From the NCBI GenBank assembly GCA_013152085.1, contig JAADHC010000002.1, positions 1 to 61,843 on the forward strand: a stretch of DNA of 61,843 nucleotides, in the 5' to 3' direction. Positions 43,577 to 53,396 of this stretch are shown one piece after another. The stretch is from Chlorobiota bacterium (GTDB lineage: Bacteria > Bacteroidota > Bacteroidia > Bacteroidales > VadinHA17). The notes below the pieces were generated by a model that ran no database searches, had not been told where the DNA came from, and saw only the letters and a program-made list of their open reading frames with translations. How positions within the stretch are numbered: position 1 is the first letter of the stretch; each line of letters begins with the position of its first letter. The translations under genes and the position numbers were made by a program.

Positions 43577-46500
43577 TTAATTTACCTGTTCATTTTCTTT
43601 GATCATATTATTCTTTTTCATCTCCCTTTTCTTTACAACGAAAAATATGGCAGGATAAAATACCAATTGTATTAACATGGCTGTTATAATACCACCAAAC
43701 ATGGGGGCTGCAATTCTTTTCATAACATCAGAACCGACTCCGTGACCGATCAGTATTGGAAGCAAACCAAGCAGAAGGACGGTCACCGTCATTACAACAG
43801 GGCGTATTCGCCGAACAGCACCCTGGAATATTGCCTCTCTTAGCTTGTTAAGAGAAGTTAACAAACCTTGTTTTTTCATATTTTCGTAAGCAATTTCCAG
43901 GTATAGAAGCATAACTACCCCCATCTCGGCACTTACACCAAGTAAAGCGATAATTCCTACCCAAACCGCGACACTCATATTAAATCCTGCAAAGTATAAG
44001 TACCAGATAGCCCCCACCATCGAAAAAGGCAGTGCAAGTAATATAATCCCGGTTTTTATAAATGATTTGGTATTGAAATAAAGTAACAGGGATACAATAA
44101 GTAAAGTTAACGGAATCACCAGTGCTAAAGTTTTGGCGGCTCTTTCCATATATTCATATTGTCCGCTCCAGATCAAAGAGTAGCCGGAAGGTAACTGGAT
44201 TTTTTCATTAATGATTTTTTGTGCATTTTTAACATAGGTTCCAACATCAATATTTTCCAAATCTATATACACCCAGGCATTAGGTCTTGCATCTTCGGAT
44301 TTAATGACCGGAGGGCCTTTTTTTACCGAAATGGTTCCCAACTGTTCAAGCGGGATATTTCCGCCGCCTGGAAGGGGAACCAGTACTCTTTTCAGGCTTT
44401 CGATATTTTCACGGTAATCTCTTTGATATCTTAAATTTACAGGGTACCGTTCCAGCCCTTCAACAGTTTTTGTAATGTTCATCCCGCCAATAGTGGACAT
44501 AAATACGTTTTGCACGTCACCTATGGTCAGGCCATAACGGGCAACTTTATTTCTGTCAATATCAAAATCAACATAATTTCCCCCTTCAGCACGTTCAGAA
44601 TAGACCGAACGTGTCCCCGGTATTGTCCTGGACACTTCTTCAATTTCTTTACCAATTCTTTGCAGTACACCCAAATCCGGACCGCTGATTTTTATGCCTA
44701 CCGGTGTTTTGATACCGGTGGAAAGCATATCAATTCTTGTTTTAATAGGCATGGTCCAGGCGTTGGTAAGTCCTGGTATTTTTATGGCCGCATCCATTTT
44801 GTTTATAAGCTTTTTCGGGGTCATCCCTTTAGGCCACTCGCTTTGTGGTTTAAGCCTGATGGTTGTTTCAATCATGGAAAGCGGCGCCGGATCAGTAGCC
44901 GTTTCAGCCCGTCCTATTTTGCCCAACACCGACTCAACTTCCGGAAATGACTTAATAATCTTATCCGTTTGTTGCAGTATTTCCCTTGATTTGGTAATTG
45001 ATATTCCCGGTAATGTTGTTGGCATATACAAGAGATCTCCTTCATAAAGAGGAGGCATAAACTCAGAGCCTAATTTTTTGAAAGGGAAATAGGTAGTGCC
45101 CAGGATTATAACAACCGACACAAATATGAACCATCTCTTATTTATTGCAAAATCGACAATAGGATGATAAACATTCATCAGGAATCTTGTTATCGGATTT
45201 TGTTCTTCTTTTTTCATTTTCCCACGTATAAAATATCCCATCAACACAGGTACAATGGTAATTGAAAGCAGGGCTGCTACTGCCATAGAGTAAGATTTTG
45301 TATAAGCAAGAGGCTTAAACAGACGACCTTCCTGTTGTTCGAGGGCAAATACGGGAAGGAATGAAACCACGATCACCAGAAGAGAGAAAAATATGGAAGG
45401 CCCCACTTCTTTTGATGCCTGCAAAATAATAGCCCAGTGTGGCTTCTGTTGATCTTTGGGTTTTAGTTGGTTATGGAGTACATGTGATTGTGTGTTCTCC
45501 ACCATGATTATAGCGGCGTCAACCATGGCCCCAATGGCAATGGCAATGCCTCCCAATGACATAATATTAGCATTTATTCCCTGTATATGCATGATTAACA
45601 GGGCGCCAAGAATAGCTGTCGGAAGGGTGAAAACGGCTACGAGTGAGCTTCTGAAATGAAGAAGGAAAATAAAGATCACCAGTGAAACAACGAGAATTTC
45701 TTCTAATAGTTTATCTTTTAAGTTGTCAATGGCTTTTTCAATAAGCCCGGAACGATCGTAGGCTGTAATAATCTGTACATCAGGAGGCAGGGATTTCTTG
45801 AGTTCTGCGAGTTTTTCTTTAGTCCGCTCGATGACTTTCAGTGCGTTTTCGCCGAATCGCTGAATAATGATTCCGCCGACGACTTCACCTTCGCCGTTCC
45901 AGTCAGCAAGCCCGCGGCGCAGTTCCGGGCCTATATCAATGTTTGCCACATCCCTTAAATAAACAGGTGTTCCGGTAGATTTATTTATTCCTATGGCAAT
46001 CGTTTCCAGGTCTTTTTTATTTTTAATATAGCCAAGCCCACGAACCATAAACTCCGTTTCACCCATTTCTATAAGACGTCCGCCAACATCATTATTACTC
46101 TTCTGTATTGCCATTTTAATTTTTTCCAGTGGAATATTATAGGAGGCTAATTTTATCGGGTCCACATTTACCTGATATTGTTTAACAAATCCTCCAAGGC
46201 TGGCCACTTCGGAAACTCCGGGCACAGAGGTAAGTTCGTATCGCAGGAACCAGTCCTGAATAGAACGAAGTTCCTGAAGGCTTCTCTTATTTGACTTCAG
46301 GACATACTCATACACCCAGCCAAGACCAGTGGCATCCGGACCCAGTTCGGGAGAAATTCCCTGGGGAAGCTGGCTCTGCATCGAACTCAAATATTCGAGA
46401 ACACGGCTTCTCGCCCAATAGATATCCGTCCCATCCTTAAAGATAATATACACCATGGAAAAGCCGAAAAAGGAATAACCTCTTACATCTATGGCTCCGG

Positions 46501-46759
46501 GAACCGAAAGCATTTTGGTGGTAAGCGGATAGGTTACCTGGTCTTCGACTATTTGCGGACCCTGACCGGAATATTTAGTGAAAATAATTACCTGTACATC
46601 ACTTAAATCAGGAATGGCATCAACAGCCGTATTTTTTATGGCCCATAAGCCGGCAACGATTAACATAGCCGTAAATATGATAACCATTACCTTATTGTTT
46701 AAAGACCATTCTATGGTTTTTGCAATAAAACCTTCTTTTATATTATCTGATGACATCAT
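43577..46759 (-). CDS. cusA: CusA/CzcA family heavy-metal efflux RND transporter
   Basis: Inner-membrane pump of a tripartite efflux system, 1060 residues with 12 helices and two large periplasmic loops. Family landmarks are DLSDVQVIIFTKYSGQGPQI in the first loop, AIGAMVDAAIIMVENTQSH in helix 4 (proton-relay Asp) and GVGSDVMKRIAAPMFGGIIT near the end. Metal specificity (Cu/Ag versus Zn/Co) cannot be fixed from motifs alone; the copper-oxidase and DUF3347 neighbours favour copper. It is preceded by cusB and cusC. Confidence 0.93.
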   Translation of the reverse strand: MMSSDNIKEGFIAKTIEWSLNNKVMVIIFTAMLIVAGLWAIKNTAVDAIPDLSDVQVIIFTKYSGQGPQIVEDQVTYPLTTKMLSVPGAIDVRGYSFFGFSMVYIIFKDGTDIYWARSRVLEYLSSMQSQLPQGISPELGPDATGLGWVYEYVLKSNKRSLQELRSIQDWFLRYELTSVPGVSEVASLGGFVKQYQVNVDPIKLASYNIPLEKIKMAIQKSNNDVGGRLIEMGETEFMVRGLGYIKNKKDLETIAIGINKSTGTPVYLRDVANIDIGPELRRGLADWNGEGEVVGGIIIQRFGENALKVIERTKEKLAELKKSLPPDVQIITAYDRSGLIEKAIDNLKDKLLEEILVVSLVIFIFLLHFRSSLVAVFTLPTAILGALLIMHIQGINANIMSLGGIAIAIGAMVDAAIIMVENTQSHVLHNQLKPKDQQKPHWAIILQASKEVGPSIFFSLLVIVVSFLPVFALEQQEGRLFKPLAYTKSYSMAVAALLSITIVPVLMGYFIRGKMKKEEQNPITRFLMNVYHPIVDFAINKRWFIFVSVVIILGTTYFPFKKLGSEFMPPLYEGDLLYMPTTLPGISITKSREILQQTDKIIKSFPEVESVLGKIGRAETATDPAPLSMIETTIRLKPQSEWPKGMTPKKLINKMDAAIKIPGLTNAWTMPIKTRIDMLSTGIKTPVGIKISGPDLGVLQRIGKEIEEVSRTIPGTRSVYSERAEGGNYVDFDIDRNKVARYGLTIGDVQNVFMSTIGGMNITKTVEGLERYPVNLRYQRDYRENIESLKRVLVPLPGGGNIPLEQLGTISVKKGPPVIKSEDARPNAWVYIDLENIDVGTYVKNAQKIINEKIQLPSGYSLIWSGQYEYMERAAKTLALVIPLTLLIVSLLLYFNTKSFIKTGIILLALPFSMVGAIWYLYFAGFNMSVAVWVGIIALLGVSAEMGVVMLLYLEIAYENMKKQGLLTSLNKLREAIFQGAVRRIRPVVMTVTVLLLGLLPILIGHGVGSDVMKRIAAPMFGGIITAMLIQLVFYPAIFFVVKKREMKKNNMIKENEQVN

Positions 46760-46789
46760 AAGTCTGTTTATATGCTGTTTATTATGTGA

Positions 46790-48328
46790 TTATTGATACT
46801 TGAAGCCATGTTCTGTAAGATTCTTTTTAACTTGTTCTATGGTCATTTCACGCAGTTCCATCCCACAAAGAGGACATTTACCGGGCTTGTCTGAAATAAC
46901 ATTCCAATCCATAATATCCTGGTAGAGTATGCCATCTCCGTTTTTATCTATAGCTTTCACATCAATGATACCTTTTCTGATTATTTCCGACTTTGTTTCT
47001 TTTTTTTGTGATGTTTGCTTAACATCCATTTTCATGTTCATTTTCTTATCCGTTGAATCTTTGTTATCTTCCTGTGTGGTAAATAAACTTAAAGAAGCAC
47101 GTAAATTTGATTCGGAATCAATCAGAAATTGAGCGGATGTTACTATTGTTGTATTGGCAGTTAATCCCTTAAGCACCTGGTAGTAACCATTTGAGTAATT
47201 ACCGAGAACGATTTCCGCCGGTTTGAATTTCCCCTCACCAAGAGCTATGATCACGGTATTTTGTTTTCCGCTTCTTAGAACAGCCTGTTCGGGGACTAAC
47301 ACATAACTTCCCGTACTTTCCCCTTTGATATCAACGTTGGCAAACATTCCCGGTTTTAATTCATTGTTTTTGTTCGGTACGACAATTCTTACCTTTATCG
47401 TTCGCGTCTGGGGATCAAGGGTCGGATAAACAAATGAGATTTTTCCATTATAAACTTTCCCTGGTAAGTAATCAAATGTTATCTTAGCCGGCAAACCGTA
47501 TTTAATCTTACTTAATTCATATTCATAAATATCGGCAAGGATCCACAGGCTTCTCAGATCTGCAATTTTAAGCAATGGCGTCCCTCTGTTAATTTTAGCG
47601 CCTTCATCTACGCCTTTATAGAGAACGGTTCCGTCGAAAGGAGCATAGATGATCACGTATTTACGGACACTTTTTGTTTCTTTCAAACGTTGTATTTCCT
47701 GTTCCGATACATCAAGGAGTTCAAGTTTTCTTATGGCATTTTTTGTCAATTCAGATTCCGTACCTGTACTTTTCATTGCATTATCATAAGCCAGTGCGGT
47801 AAGATATTCTTCCTGAGCGGCAACAAGTTCGGGGGAGTAAATTTTAATGAGTTTATCACCTTTTCGAACTTTCTGACCGGTATAATTTATGTAGAGTTTG
47901 TCAATCCATCCGCCTATTTTGGTCGTTACGATATATTCTTTTTGCTCATCAGGCTGTAATATCCCGTTGGTAAAAATTTCAGGATGCAGTTCCCCTTTCT
48001 TCACGACCGCTGTTTTAACATTCATATTTTGCCGGATAACCGGATCGATTGAGACAACGCCGCTTAGGCCTGAATTATCTGCATAAATGGGGACAAGATC
48101 CATGCCCATATTCGATTTTCCCGGGTGATCATATATTTCATTTGGGTTCATAGGAGCACGCCAGTAAAGTATTTTCCTGTTCGTTGTTTCCTGAGACTCT
48201 TGCATTTCATTTTTGCCGGCTTTTCCTTTTAATCCGGATGAGCTTCCAATCAGCAAATAATAACCGCCAGCACCCAGTCCGATGCCGATAATTATAAATA
48301 ATGCGTTGATTAAATTCTTTTTATTCAT
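46790..48328 (-). CDS. cusB: CusB family periplasmic adaptor with two metal-binding ends
   Basis: Membrane-fusion protein linking CusA to CusC. The ATG at 48328 gives 512 residues with an N-terminal anchor (LINALFIIIGIGLGAGGYYL). An HMBD motif, YWRAPMNPNEIYDHPGKSNM followed by GMDLVPIY, lies at about 55-82. The adaptor core has the usual GGWIDKLYINYTGQKVRKGD lipoyl half and the beta-barrel region. A second short module at the C-terminus (PGKCPLCGMELREMT) resembles HMBD again. Two metal-binding ends on one adaptor fit a chaperone-like hand-over role. Confidence 0.9.
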   Translation of the reverse strand: MNKKNLINALFIIIGIGLGAGGYYLLIGSSSGLKGKAGKNEMQESQETTNRKILYWRAPMNPNEIYDHPGKSNMGMDLVPIYADNSGLSGVVSIDPVIRQNMNVKTAVVKKGELHPEIFTNGILQPDEQKEYIVTTKIGGWIDKLYINYTGQKVRKGDKLIKIYSPELVAAQEEYLTALAYDNAMKSTGTESELTKNAIRKLELLDVSEQEIQRLKETKSVRKYVIIYAPFDGTVLYKGVDEGAKINRGTPLLKIADLRSLWILADIYEYELSKIKYGLPAKITFDYLPGKVYNGKISFVYPTLDPQTRTIKVRIVVPNKNNELKPGMFANVDIKGESTGSYVLVPEQAVLRSGKQNTVIIALGEGKFKPAEIVLGNYSNGYYQVLKGLTANTTIVTSAQFLIDSESNLRASLSLFTTQEDNKDSTDKKMNMKMDVKQTSQKKETKSEIIRKGIIDVKAIDKNGDGILYQDIMDWNVISDKPGKCPLCGMELREMTIEQVKKNLTEHGFKYQ

Positions 48329-48354
48329 AGTCATTTCCTTTATCAATTGTTAAA

Positions 48355-49629
48355 TTAATTCTGATTAATATTTACCCCGGATAAAAACTCCAACTGGGCT
48401 ATGTATTTGTAATATTCTGTTCGGATTTTGGCCAATTCCGTTCTTATTTTCAAGATATTATCTTCTGCTATGATCACATTCGCAAAATCAATTTTGTTTA
48501 CCTGATAATCGGCTATAGCCGCTTTATATGCCTGTTTAGCTTGTGGCAATAAAGTTTTTGTCATAAGTATTTCCCTGCTTTCCAATTCGGAAAGTTTTGC
48601 GTTTATGTTACCAAAGGATTGTTGGAGTATCTGTAGGGAAGTAGTAAACCGGTTATTGTAGAAGTCTTGAAGATACCTGAATTCATCTATTTTAGCCGTT
48701 TTATTGCCACCATAGTTTATCGGAATGGTAATGCCAACCTGAATACCAGTAAAATCAGGGTAATTCATGCCAGTGTTACGATTATAACTACGCTGTGAAT
48801 ATTGAACTCCCACTTTAAAATTAGGATAAAAAGTATATCTGGCAGCTTTTTGTTGTAAAAAGGCTTTATTTTCATAAAGCTTTATCCCCTTCAATAAAGG
48901 TCTGTTCATTTCAGCCAGTTTTAAGAGGGAGTCGGTTTTTATATTTCGGCTTTTAATGGGCAGTATACGCGTTGTATTAATCGGGATAGTATCATTTCTC
49001 AGTAAGAAAGCATTCAATTGGGCGAGCATGGATTTTTCTCTTCCTTTTAACGATTCAATTTTATCTCTTACCCTTGTTATTTGCACTTCCACCTGTACAA
49101 TATTTTGCAAGCTTGCTGTCCCGACTTCAAATTTCCTTTTGACTACGTTAGAGATTTGCTTGAGTAAATTCACACTTTCTTCAGCCAGTATAATTTCTCT
49201 TCGTTGTTCCTGAAGATCGAAATACAGAACGGACACCTGTTTTTTTATCTGGTTTCTTAAATCGGCAATTTCCTGCCGGACAATTAGCGTGTCCACGGCT
49301 TTTGCATTTGCAGCGGCTTTAAGAGAACCCGGGAAAGGTATGGCTTGACTTAAACCAACAGCTTTTCCTGTCATCGGCTCTTGTGTAAAGGAGAACGTGT
49401 TTATCGGTATGTTCAACAATCCCAGGGTCAGAACAGGATCAGGTAAATTTGTGCCGATTTTTATTTTTGATCCGGCTACATCAAATTTTGATTGTAACAT
49501 TTTGATTTTCGGATTTACTTCGATTGCAGTTTTGATCAGGCTTTGCAAAGAATCGGGTTCTGTTTTTGCAAATACCGATCCTGCGGAAAGCAATATTGAT
49601 AATATGGTCACTAACATTTTTGTTTTCAT
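48355..49629 (-). CDS. cusC: CusC/TolC-like outer-membrane efflux channel
   Basis: Outer-membrane factor of the efflux system. The ATG at 49629 gives a Sec signal (LVTILSILLSAGSVFA); the longer in-frame extension is not protein-like. The 424 residues form two OEP repeats: IKMLQSKFDVAGSKIKIGTN and LPDPVLTLGLL in the first, VGVQYSQRSYNRNTGM in the second. Long coiled helices are rich in Gln, Glu and Leu. It follows the third HYC-type gene and precedes cusB by 26 bases. Confidence 0.9.
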   Translation of the reverse strand: MKTKMLVTILSILLSAGSVFAKTEPDSLQSLIKTAIEVNPKIKMLQSKFDVAGSKIKIGTNLPDPVLTLGLLNIPINTFSFTQEPMTGKAVGLSQAIPFPGSLKAAANAKAVDTLIVRQEIADLRNQIKKQVSVLYFDLQEQRREIILAEESVNLLKQISNVVKRKFEVGTASLQNIVQVEVQITRVRDKIESLKGREKSMLAQLNAFLLRNDTIPINTTRILPIKSRNIKTDSLLKLAEMNRPLLKGIKLYENKAFLQQKAARYTFYPNFKVGVQYSQRSYNRNTGMNYPDFTGIQVGITIPINYGGNKTAKIDEFRYLQDFYNNRFTTSLQILQQSFGNINAKLSELESREILMTKTLLPQAKQAYKAAIADYQVNKIDFANVIIAEDNILKIRTELAKIRTEYYKYIAQLEFLSGVNINQN

Positions 49630-49911
49630 TCGTTTAATTTTATGTTTATGCATTATCTGCCAATCATTGTCATAGTCTATTAACCATTGCCTTCCCGGAG
49701 AGGGGTACCTGCCAACATGGTTTATAATTTGTTTGTTTGTTATCACTGTGAAATTAAATCTTTTTGTGTTAATTGGATTAATAAATGGTTTTGGAACCAG
49801 GCAGGGATTTTATTCATTGTGATGTAAGATATGGTTGCGGTAATGTTGGCCGGCCGGGAATCACAATGGGACAATGACCCCTGTATACTGCGATCAGGCA
49901 GTGAACATTAG

Positions 49912-50295
49912 TTACAAAAGGAAAGCCTGGATCACCGAGTGATCCGGTGATATTAATGGCGGAGACAGATTCTTTAGTATATGTACACCTTTGTCCCTTT
50001 CAGTATCTTCGTTCAATGAGCTGATAAATTCGTGAAGGGAATTGTTACCGGGAGTGATCTGAACAACATCCGGGCCTGAAATCTGAAATGCTGAAGCGAT
50101 GAATTCAGTAATGACCTGGCAGGTCATTGCTTCGTCGGTACAACAATTTTCATCATCACAAGAAGAATCGGAAGTAATATCAATATTTTTTTCAATGAGC
50201 AGACTGGGGCAGTAATGTGCCGAAACCGTTACGCCCGAAGTAGTCAGGAGCAGGACCAATGAAACGATGATATGTAAAACTCTTTTCACTTTCAT
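49912..50295 (-). CDS. HYC...CC...PP family secreted protein, copy 3
   Basis: A 127-residue protein that is the clearest of the three copies: signal (HIIVSLVLLLTTSGVTVSA), then AHYCPSLLIEK (HYC), DDENCCTDE (CC) and NLSPPLISP (PP). It heads the run HYC-cusC-cusB-cusA-P-II. The family is small, secreted, uncharacterised and regularly found at the start of metal efflux operons in Bacteroidota. The shared dyad lies upstream at 50355-50379. Confidence 0.82.
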   Translation of the reverse strand: MKVKRVLHIIVSLVLLLTTSGVTVSAHYCPSLLIEKNIDITSDSSCDDENCCTDEAMTCQVITEFIASAFQISGPDVVQITPGNNSLHEFISSLNEDTERDKGVHILKNLSPPLISPDHSVIQAFLL

Positions 50296-50324
50296 GATGA
50301 AAAAATCATCTGTTATTCACGGCA

Positions 50325-50379
50325 CAAAGAAAAACAATCTATGCATGCAAATTTTATATAATTTTCTAAATGTTTTATA
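50325..50379 (-). promoter_or_regulatory. Shared dyad operator plus TTTG element, site 4 (cus run)
   Basis: Minus strand: TATA, nine bases, GAAAATTATATAA, 25 bases, TTTG (CAAA at 50325-50328). The dyad spans 50355-50379. The HYC-type gene starts 29 bases after TTTG. It is the only promoter-like site I see for the HYC-cusCBA run. Confidence 0.65.
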
Positions 50380-50545
50380 TTTTATTCGCAGGACTCAGAT
50401 GTACCGTATCACCTAAAAGAAGCCGGTGTACACTGAAATTTTCCAAATATAAGTAATCTTAACCAATATTAATTTCTATTTTACTTCCCATCCAACCATT
50501 TGGTGTTATTTTTCGTCATACAAGTAAATATGAGATTATAAACAG

Positions 50546-51322
50546 ATGATTTGCAGAAGGTGCTACAGACTCATTTTGTTGTTTGTCATTATTGCAGGTG
50601 TCCAGTCGTGTATCAAGGAGGAATTTACCCTGCCTACGCGGGTACAGTTTCTTTTTGAACTGACTCCCGATCCGGCAATTGATTTTCTTGAATTTAACGG
50701 AGGTGATATTCTGATCAGGAATATTGAATTTGAAGGTTACCGGCAAACCGGGGATGATTATTTTTTTACGCACCGTTTTACCCCTCCTTTATCAGTTAAA
50801 ATCAGCGAATTTACCGGTGATTCGCTGACCTTTGATATTCCCCAGGGAATTTACCAGAAGATTAAAGTCAGGGTGAAGATGAAAGGTGAACAGGAAAACA
50901 CATCTGAATCAGGGTCTGAAACTCACGGGGGGAAAAATCACAGAGAGGAATCCCGGGATTATCCCGATGACAATCCGGAACCAAAGGATATGGCAGTAAT
51001 GCTTTCCGGGAGTTATCACACGTTAAGGGGTGAGAAAGTCCCGCTTGTGTTAGTGATTGACAATGAATCTTTTGAAGGGGATGCTGTAAATTCATCAGGG
51101 ACTGGAGAAATTGTTCTTACCAGGGATAAGGATTATGAAGGGATTTTTACTTTCGATCCGGGCTATGCTTTTCAGGTTATCAGCAGGAAAACTTTGGAAG
51201 ATGCCGAGCGATATTCATGGAAAGGGGTTCCCACTATTTTAATCTCAGAAGAGACCAATGACGAGATATATGAACTTGTCCTTTACCGGCTGCAAAAATC
51301 ATTCGGATTGAAAATCATATGA
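50546..51322 (+). CDS. Lipoprotein of unknown family
   Basis: A 258-residue lipoprotein (signal LILLFVIIAGVQSC). The mature part is beta-rich (VQFLFELTPDPAIDFLEFNG, IRNIEFEGYRQTGDDYFFTH), with an acidic, Ser/Glu-rich stretch near 115-145. Its FEGYR strand context and the conversion of a long beta domain resemble the lipoprotein at 53397-54179, so the two may be distant paralogues of a DUF4382-like group. It lies just upstream of the ECF sigma gene with which it may share a function. Confidence 0.6.
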   Translation: MICRRCYRLILLFVIIAGVQSCIKEEFTLPTRVQFLFELTPDPAIDFLEFNGGDILIRNIEFEGYRQTGDDYFFTHRFTPPLSVKISEFTGDSLTFDIPQGIYQKIKVRVKMKGEQENTSESGSETHGGKNHREESRDYPDDNPEPKDMAVMLSGSYHTLRGEKVPLVLVIDNESFEGDAVNSSGTGEIVLTRDKDYEGIFTFDPGYAFQVISRKTLEDAERYSWKGVPTILISEETNDEIYELVLYRLQKSFGLKII

Positions 51323-51374
51323 AAAGTTGTGTAGGATGTTATCCGTAATAAATAGTACATATTAGCGGGATTGG

Positions 51375-51929
51375 ATGTTTATGGATTGGGTAGATATTCC
51401 TGATAAAGAGATAATAAAAGGGTGCCTGGAAAACAACCGGCGGTCTCAGGAGTTGCTGTACCGCAAATATGCCACACAGATGTACCATCTATGCCTGGCC
51501 TATGCCCCACGCGAAGAAGCCATGGATATCCTTCAGGAAGCATTTTTCAAGGTGTTCAGGAAAATAAACCAGTTTCAGAAAAACGGTTCGCTGGCAGGAT
51601 GGATACGCAGAGTTGTAACAAATACGGCTATTGACCATTACCGGAGTAATCTGAAAAACGGGGTCCAGGTGGAACTTACCGATGTCCATACTCATGAACT
51701 CAACGCCCAGCCAGCCTCGGAAGATATTCATTACGAAGATTTATTGAAAGTTGTAAATCATTTACCTGAAAGTGCGAGGATGATTTTTAATTTATATGCA
51801 CTCGAAGGGTTTACCCATAAGGAAATTGCCGAGAAACTGGAAATTTCCATCGGAACATCAAAATCACAGTTTAGCCGGGCAAGAAAGATCTTATCCGGGT
51901 ATATTGAAAAATATGATCTGGGAGACTGA
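51375..51929 (+). CDS. RNA polymerase ECF-type sigma factor
   Basis: A 184-residue ECF sigma factor. Region 2 reads LYRKYATQMYHLCLAYAP with DILQEAFFKVFRKI, and region 4 reads ALEGFTHKEIAEKLEISIGT with SKSQFSRARKILSGYI. Bacteroidota ECF factors usually sit next to their anti-sigma gene; here the next gene, three bases on, encodes a membrane protein with a cytosolic N-terminus. An in-frame ATG at 51381 could be the start instead. Confidence 0.92.
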   Translation: MFMDWVDIPDKEIIKGCLENNRRSQELLYRKYATQMYHLCLAYAPREEAMDILQEAFFKVFRKINQFQKNGSLAGWIRRVVTNTAIDHYRSNLKNGVQVELTDVHTHELNAQPASEDIHYEDLLKVVNHLPESARMIFNLYALEGFTHKEIAEKLEISIGTSKSQFSRARKILSGYIEKYDLGD

Positions 51930-51932
51930 AGG

Positions 51933-53312
51933 ATGGAACCATTGTGGATGATAAAATATAAACGTATCATCGAGGAGGAAGGTCGGGAGTTTCCTCCCGA
52001 TCACATTTGGATGAATATTGAGGAGCAACTCGATATTGATGCTGTCTGGGAAAATATTCATGATCAGTTGGATACAGAAGAAGTCTGGAACCGGATTGAA
52101 ATGGCTCTGGATGCGGAAAATCTGAAGGGGTCAATAATTACAGGCATATGGAAAAACCAGGTTCTTTACCGTACCGTATCGGCTGCAGCTGTGATCCTTA
52201 TATTATTGGGGACAGGATTTCTGCTGAACCGGTATCTCTCACAAAGAACATTATCTCCTTCTGCTGATTACCAGGCAGAAACGAAGGATGTTCAGTCCGA
52301 AAAAGCAGAAAAAATTCCAAATTCCCATAAGATACCGGTAGCAGAAAATACGGCTGCTTCCGACAGATTGCCCGCAAATCCGGTCCCTCCCGGTGGCAAT
52401 GAAAGATCCGGTAAAGAGAACAAAAAATATGTATTCACTGTATCGGGAACCCCTGACAGAGCTTCCAAAAACAATAATCCCGCGACCGGCTATGGCGTGC
52501 AACAAAGCTTCGGATCATCTTTGCCGGTCGAACCGGATTATGGGATCCCGGTTAACCGTAGCTATCTGGTGACGATAGACCCGAAAGTCCCCGGATTGCT
52601 TGCCTTGAATACGGAGACGGTTTCTCAGGGTAGCCATACCCTCGTTGCAGCAGCCGTTCCTGCCGGAAAAAATAACGAAAAGAAGCGTCCTGACTGGTAT
52701 GCCGGCATTACGATCCTTGGTGAAAACAACTGGATTTTAAATGCGGAAACATTTAGCGGATTGCAACGAAATTCATTAATATCCACGAAACCGGATTTTT
52801 CTGCACATTATGAGTTTTCTGCAGGAGTGAGGATGTTTCCCGGCTGGTATCTGGGAACTTCTTTGTTTCTGAACGACAAAGTCGGGCAAAGTTACAAAAC
52901 ATATATCGACGGACATTATACTGCGAAAAACCTTACGCTCAAATACAGTGGTATAAACCTATTTATCAAATACAGCAAGCGTATTTTTTTAACCGGGTAT
53001 TCGAATACACATTTTAATACTTATCTGGGTGCGTATTATCATAATTTGCGTGCTGCAGAAGAGCAGATCGGTGGTTCGCAGGTAAACCGGAACAGAGAAT
53101 TCAGAAATGCGGATTACGGATTATTGTTTGGACACGAACTTGATATTCCGGCAGGCAAGGGTTACCATTTTATTCCCGGGATAAGATTGAAATACGGCCT
53201 CCCGAATATTTATTCCGGGGATGGCAACATACCATCAACTTTTAACTTAACGCATACGGCCACCTTTGAGATTACGCTGGGAGTGAACTTTAATCCCCAA
53301 AGAAAATTTTAA
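51933..53312 (+). CDS. Anti-sigma-like membrane protein fused to an outer-membrane-type barrel
   Basis: A 459-residue protein. Residues 25-60 contain three copies of a short repeat: IWMNIEEQLDID, VWENIHDQLDTE and VWNRIEMALDAE. One membrane helix follows at about 82-100 (SAAAVILILLGTGFLLNRYL), then a Pro/Ser-rich linker. From residue about 230 the sequence looks like a porin-family beta barrel (WYAGITILGENNWILNAETF, ending EITLGVNFNPQRKF). The cytosolic N-terminus next to an ECF sigma gene suggests an anti-sigma; the barrel half would lie in the periplasm or outer membrane. How one chain spans both is unclear. Confidence 0.65.
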   Translation: MEPLWMIKYKRIIEEEGREFPPDHIWMNIEEQLDIDAVWENIHDQLDTEEVWNRIEMALDAENLKGSIITGIWKNQVLYRTVSAAAVILILLGTGFLLNRYLSQRTLSPSADYQAETKDVQSEKAEKIPNSHKIPVAENTAASDRLPANPVPPGGNERSGKENKKYVFTVSGTPDRASKNNNPATGYGVQQSFGSSLPVEPDYGIPVNRSYLVTIDPKVPGLLALNTETVSQGSHTLVAAAVPAGKNNEKKRPDWYAGITILGENNWILNAETFSGLQRNSLISTKPDFSAHYEFSAGVRMFPGWYLGTSLFLNDKVGQSYKTYIDGHYTAKNLTLKYSGINLFIKYSKRIFLTGYSNTHFNTYLGAYYHNLRAAEEQIGGSQVNRNREFRNADYGLLFGHELDIPAGKGYHFIPGIRLKYGLPNIYSGDGNIPSTFNLTHTATFEITLGVNFNPQRKF

Positions 53313-53396
53313 CCGTCATTTCCAACCCCTGTTTTATTATTCCCGTCTATTAAGGTAAAGATTTGAAAAAATAGTTATTCATTAAAATGTAAGGTT

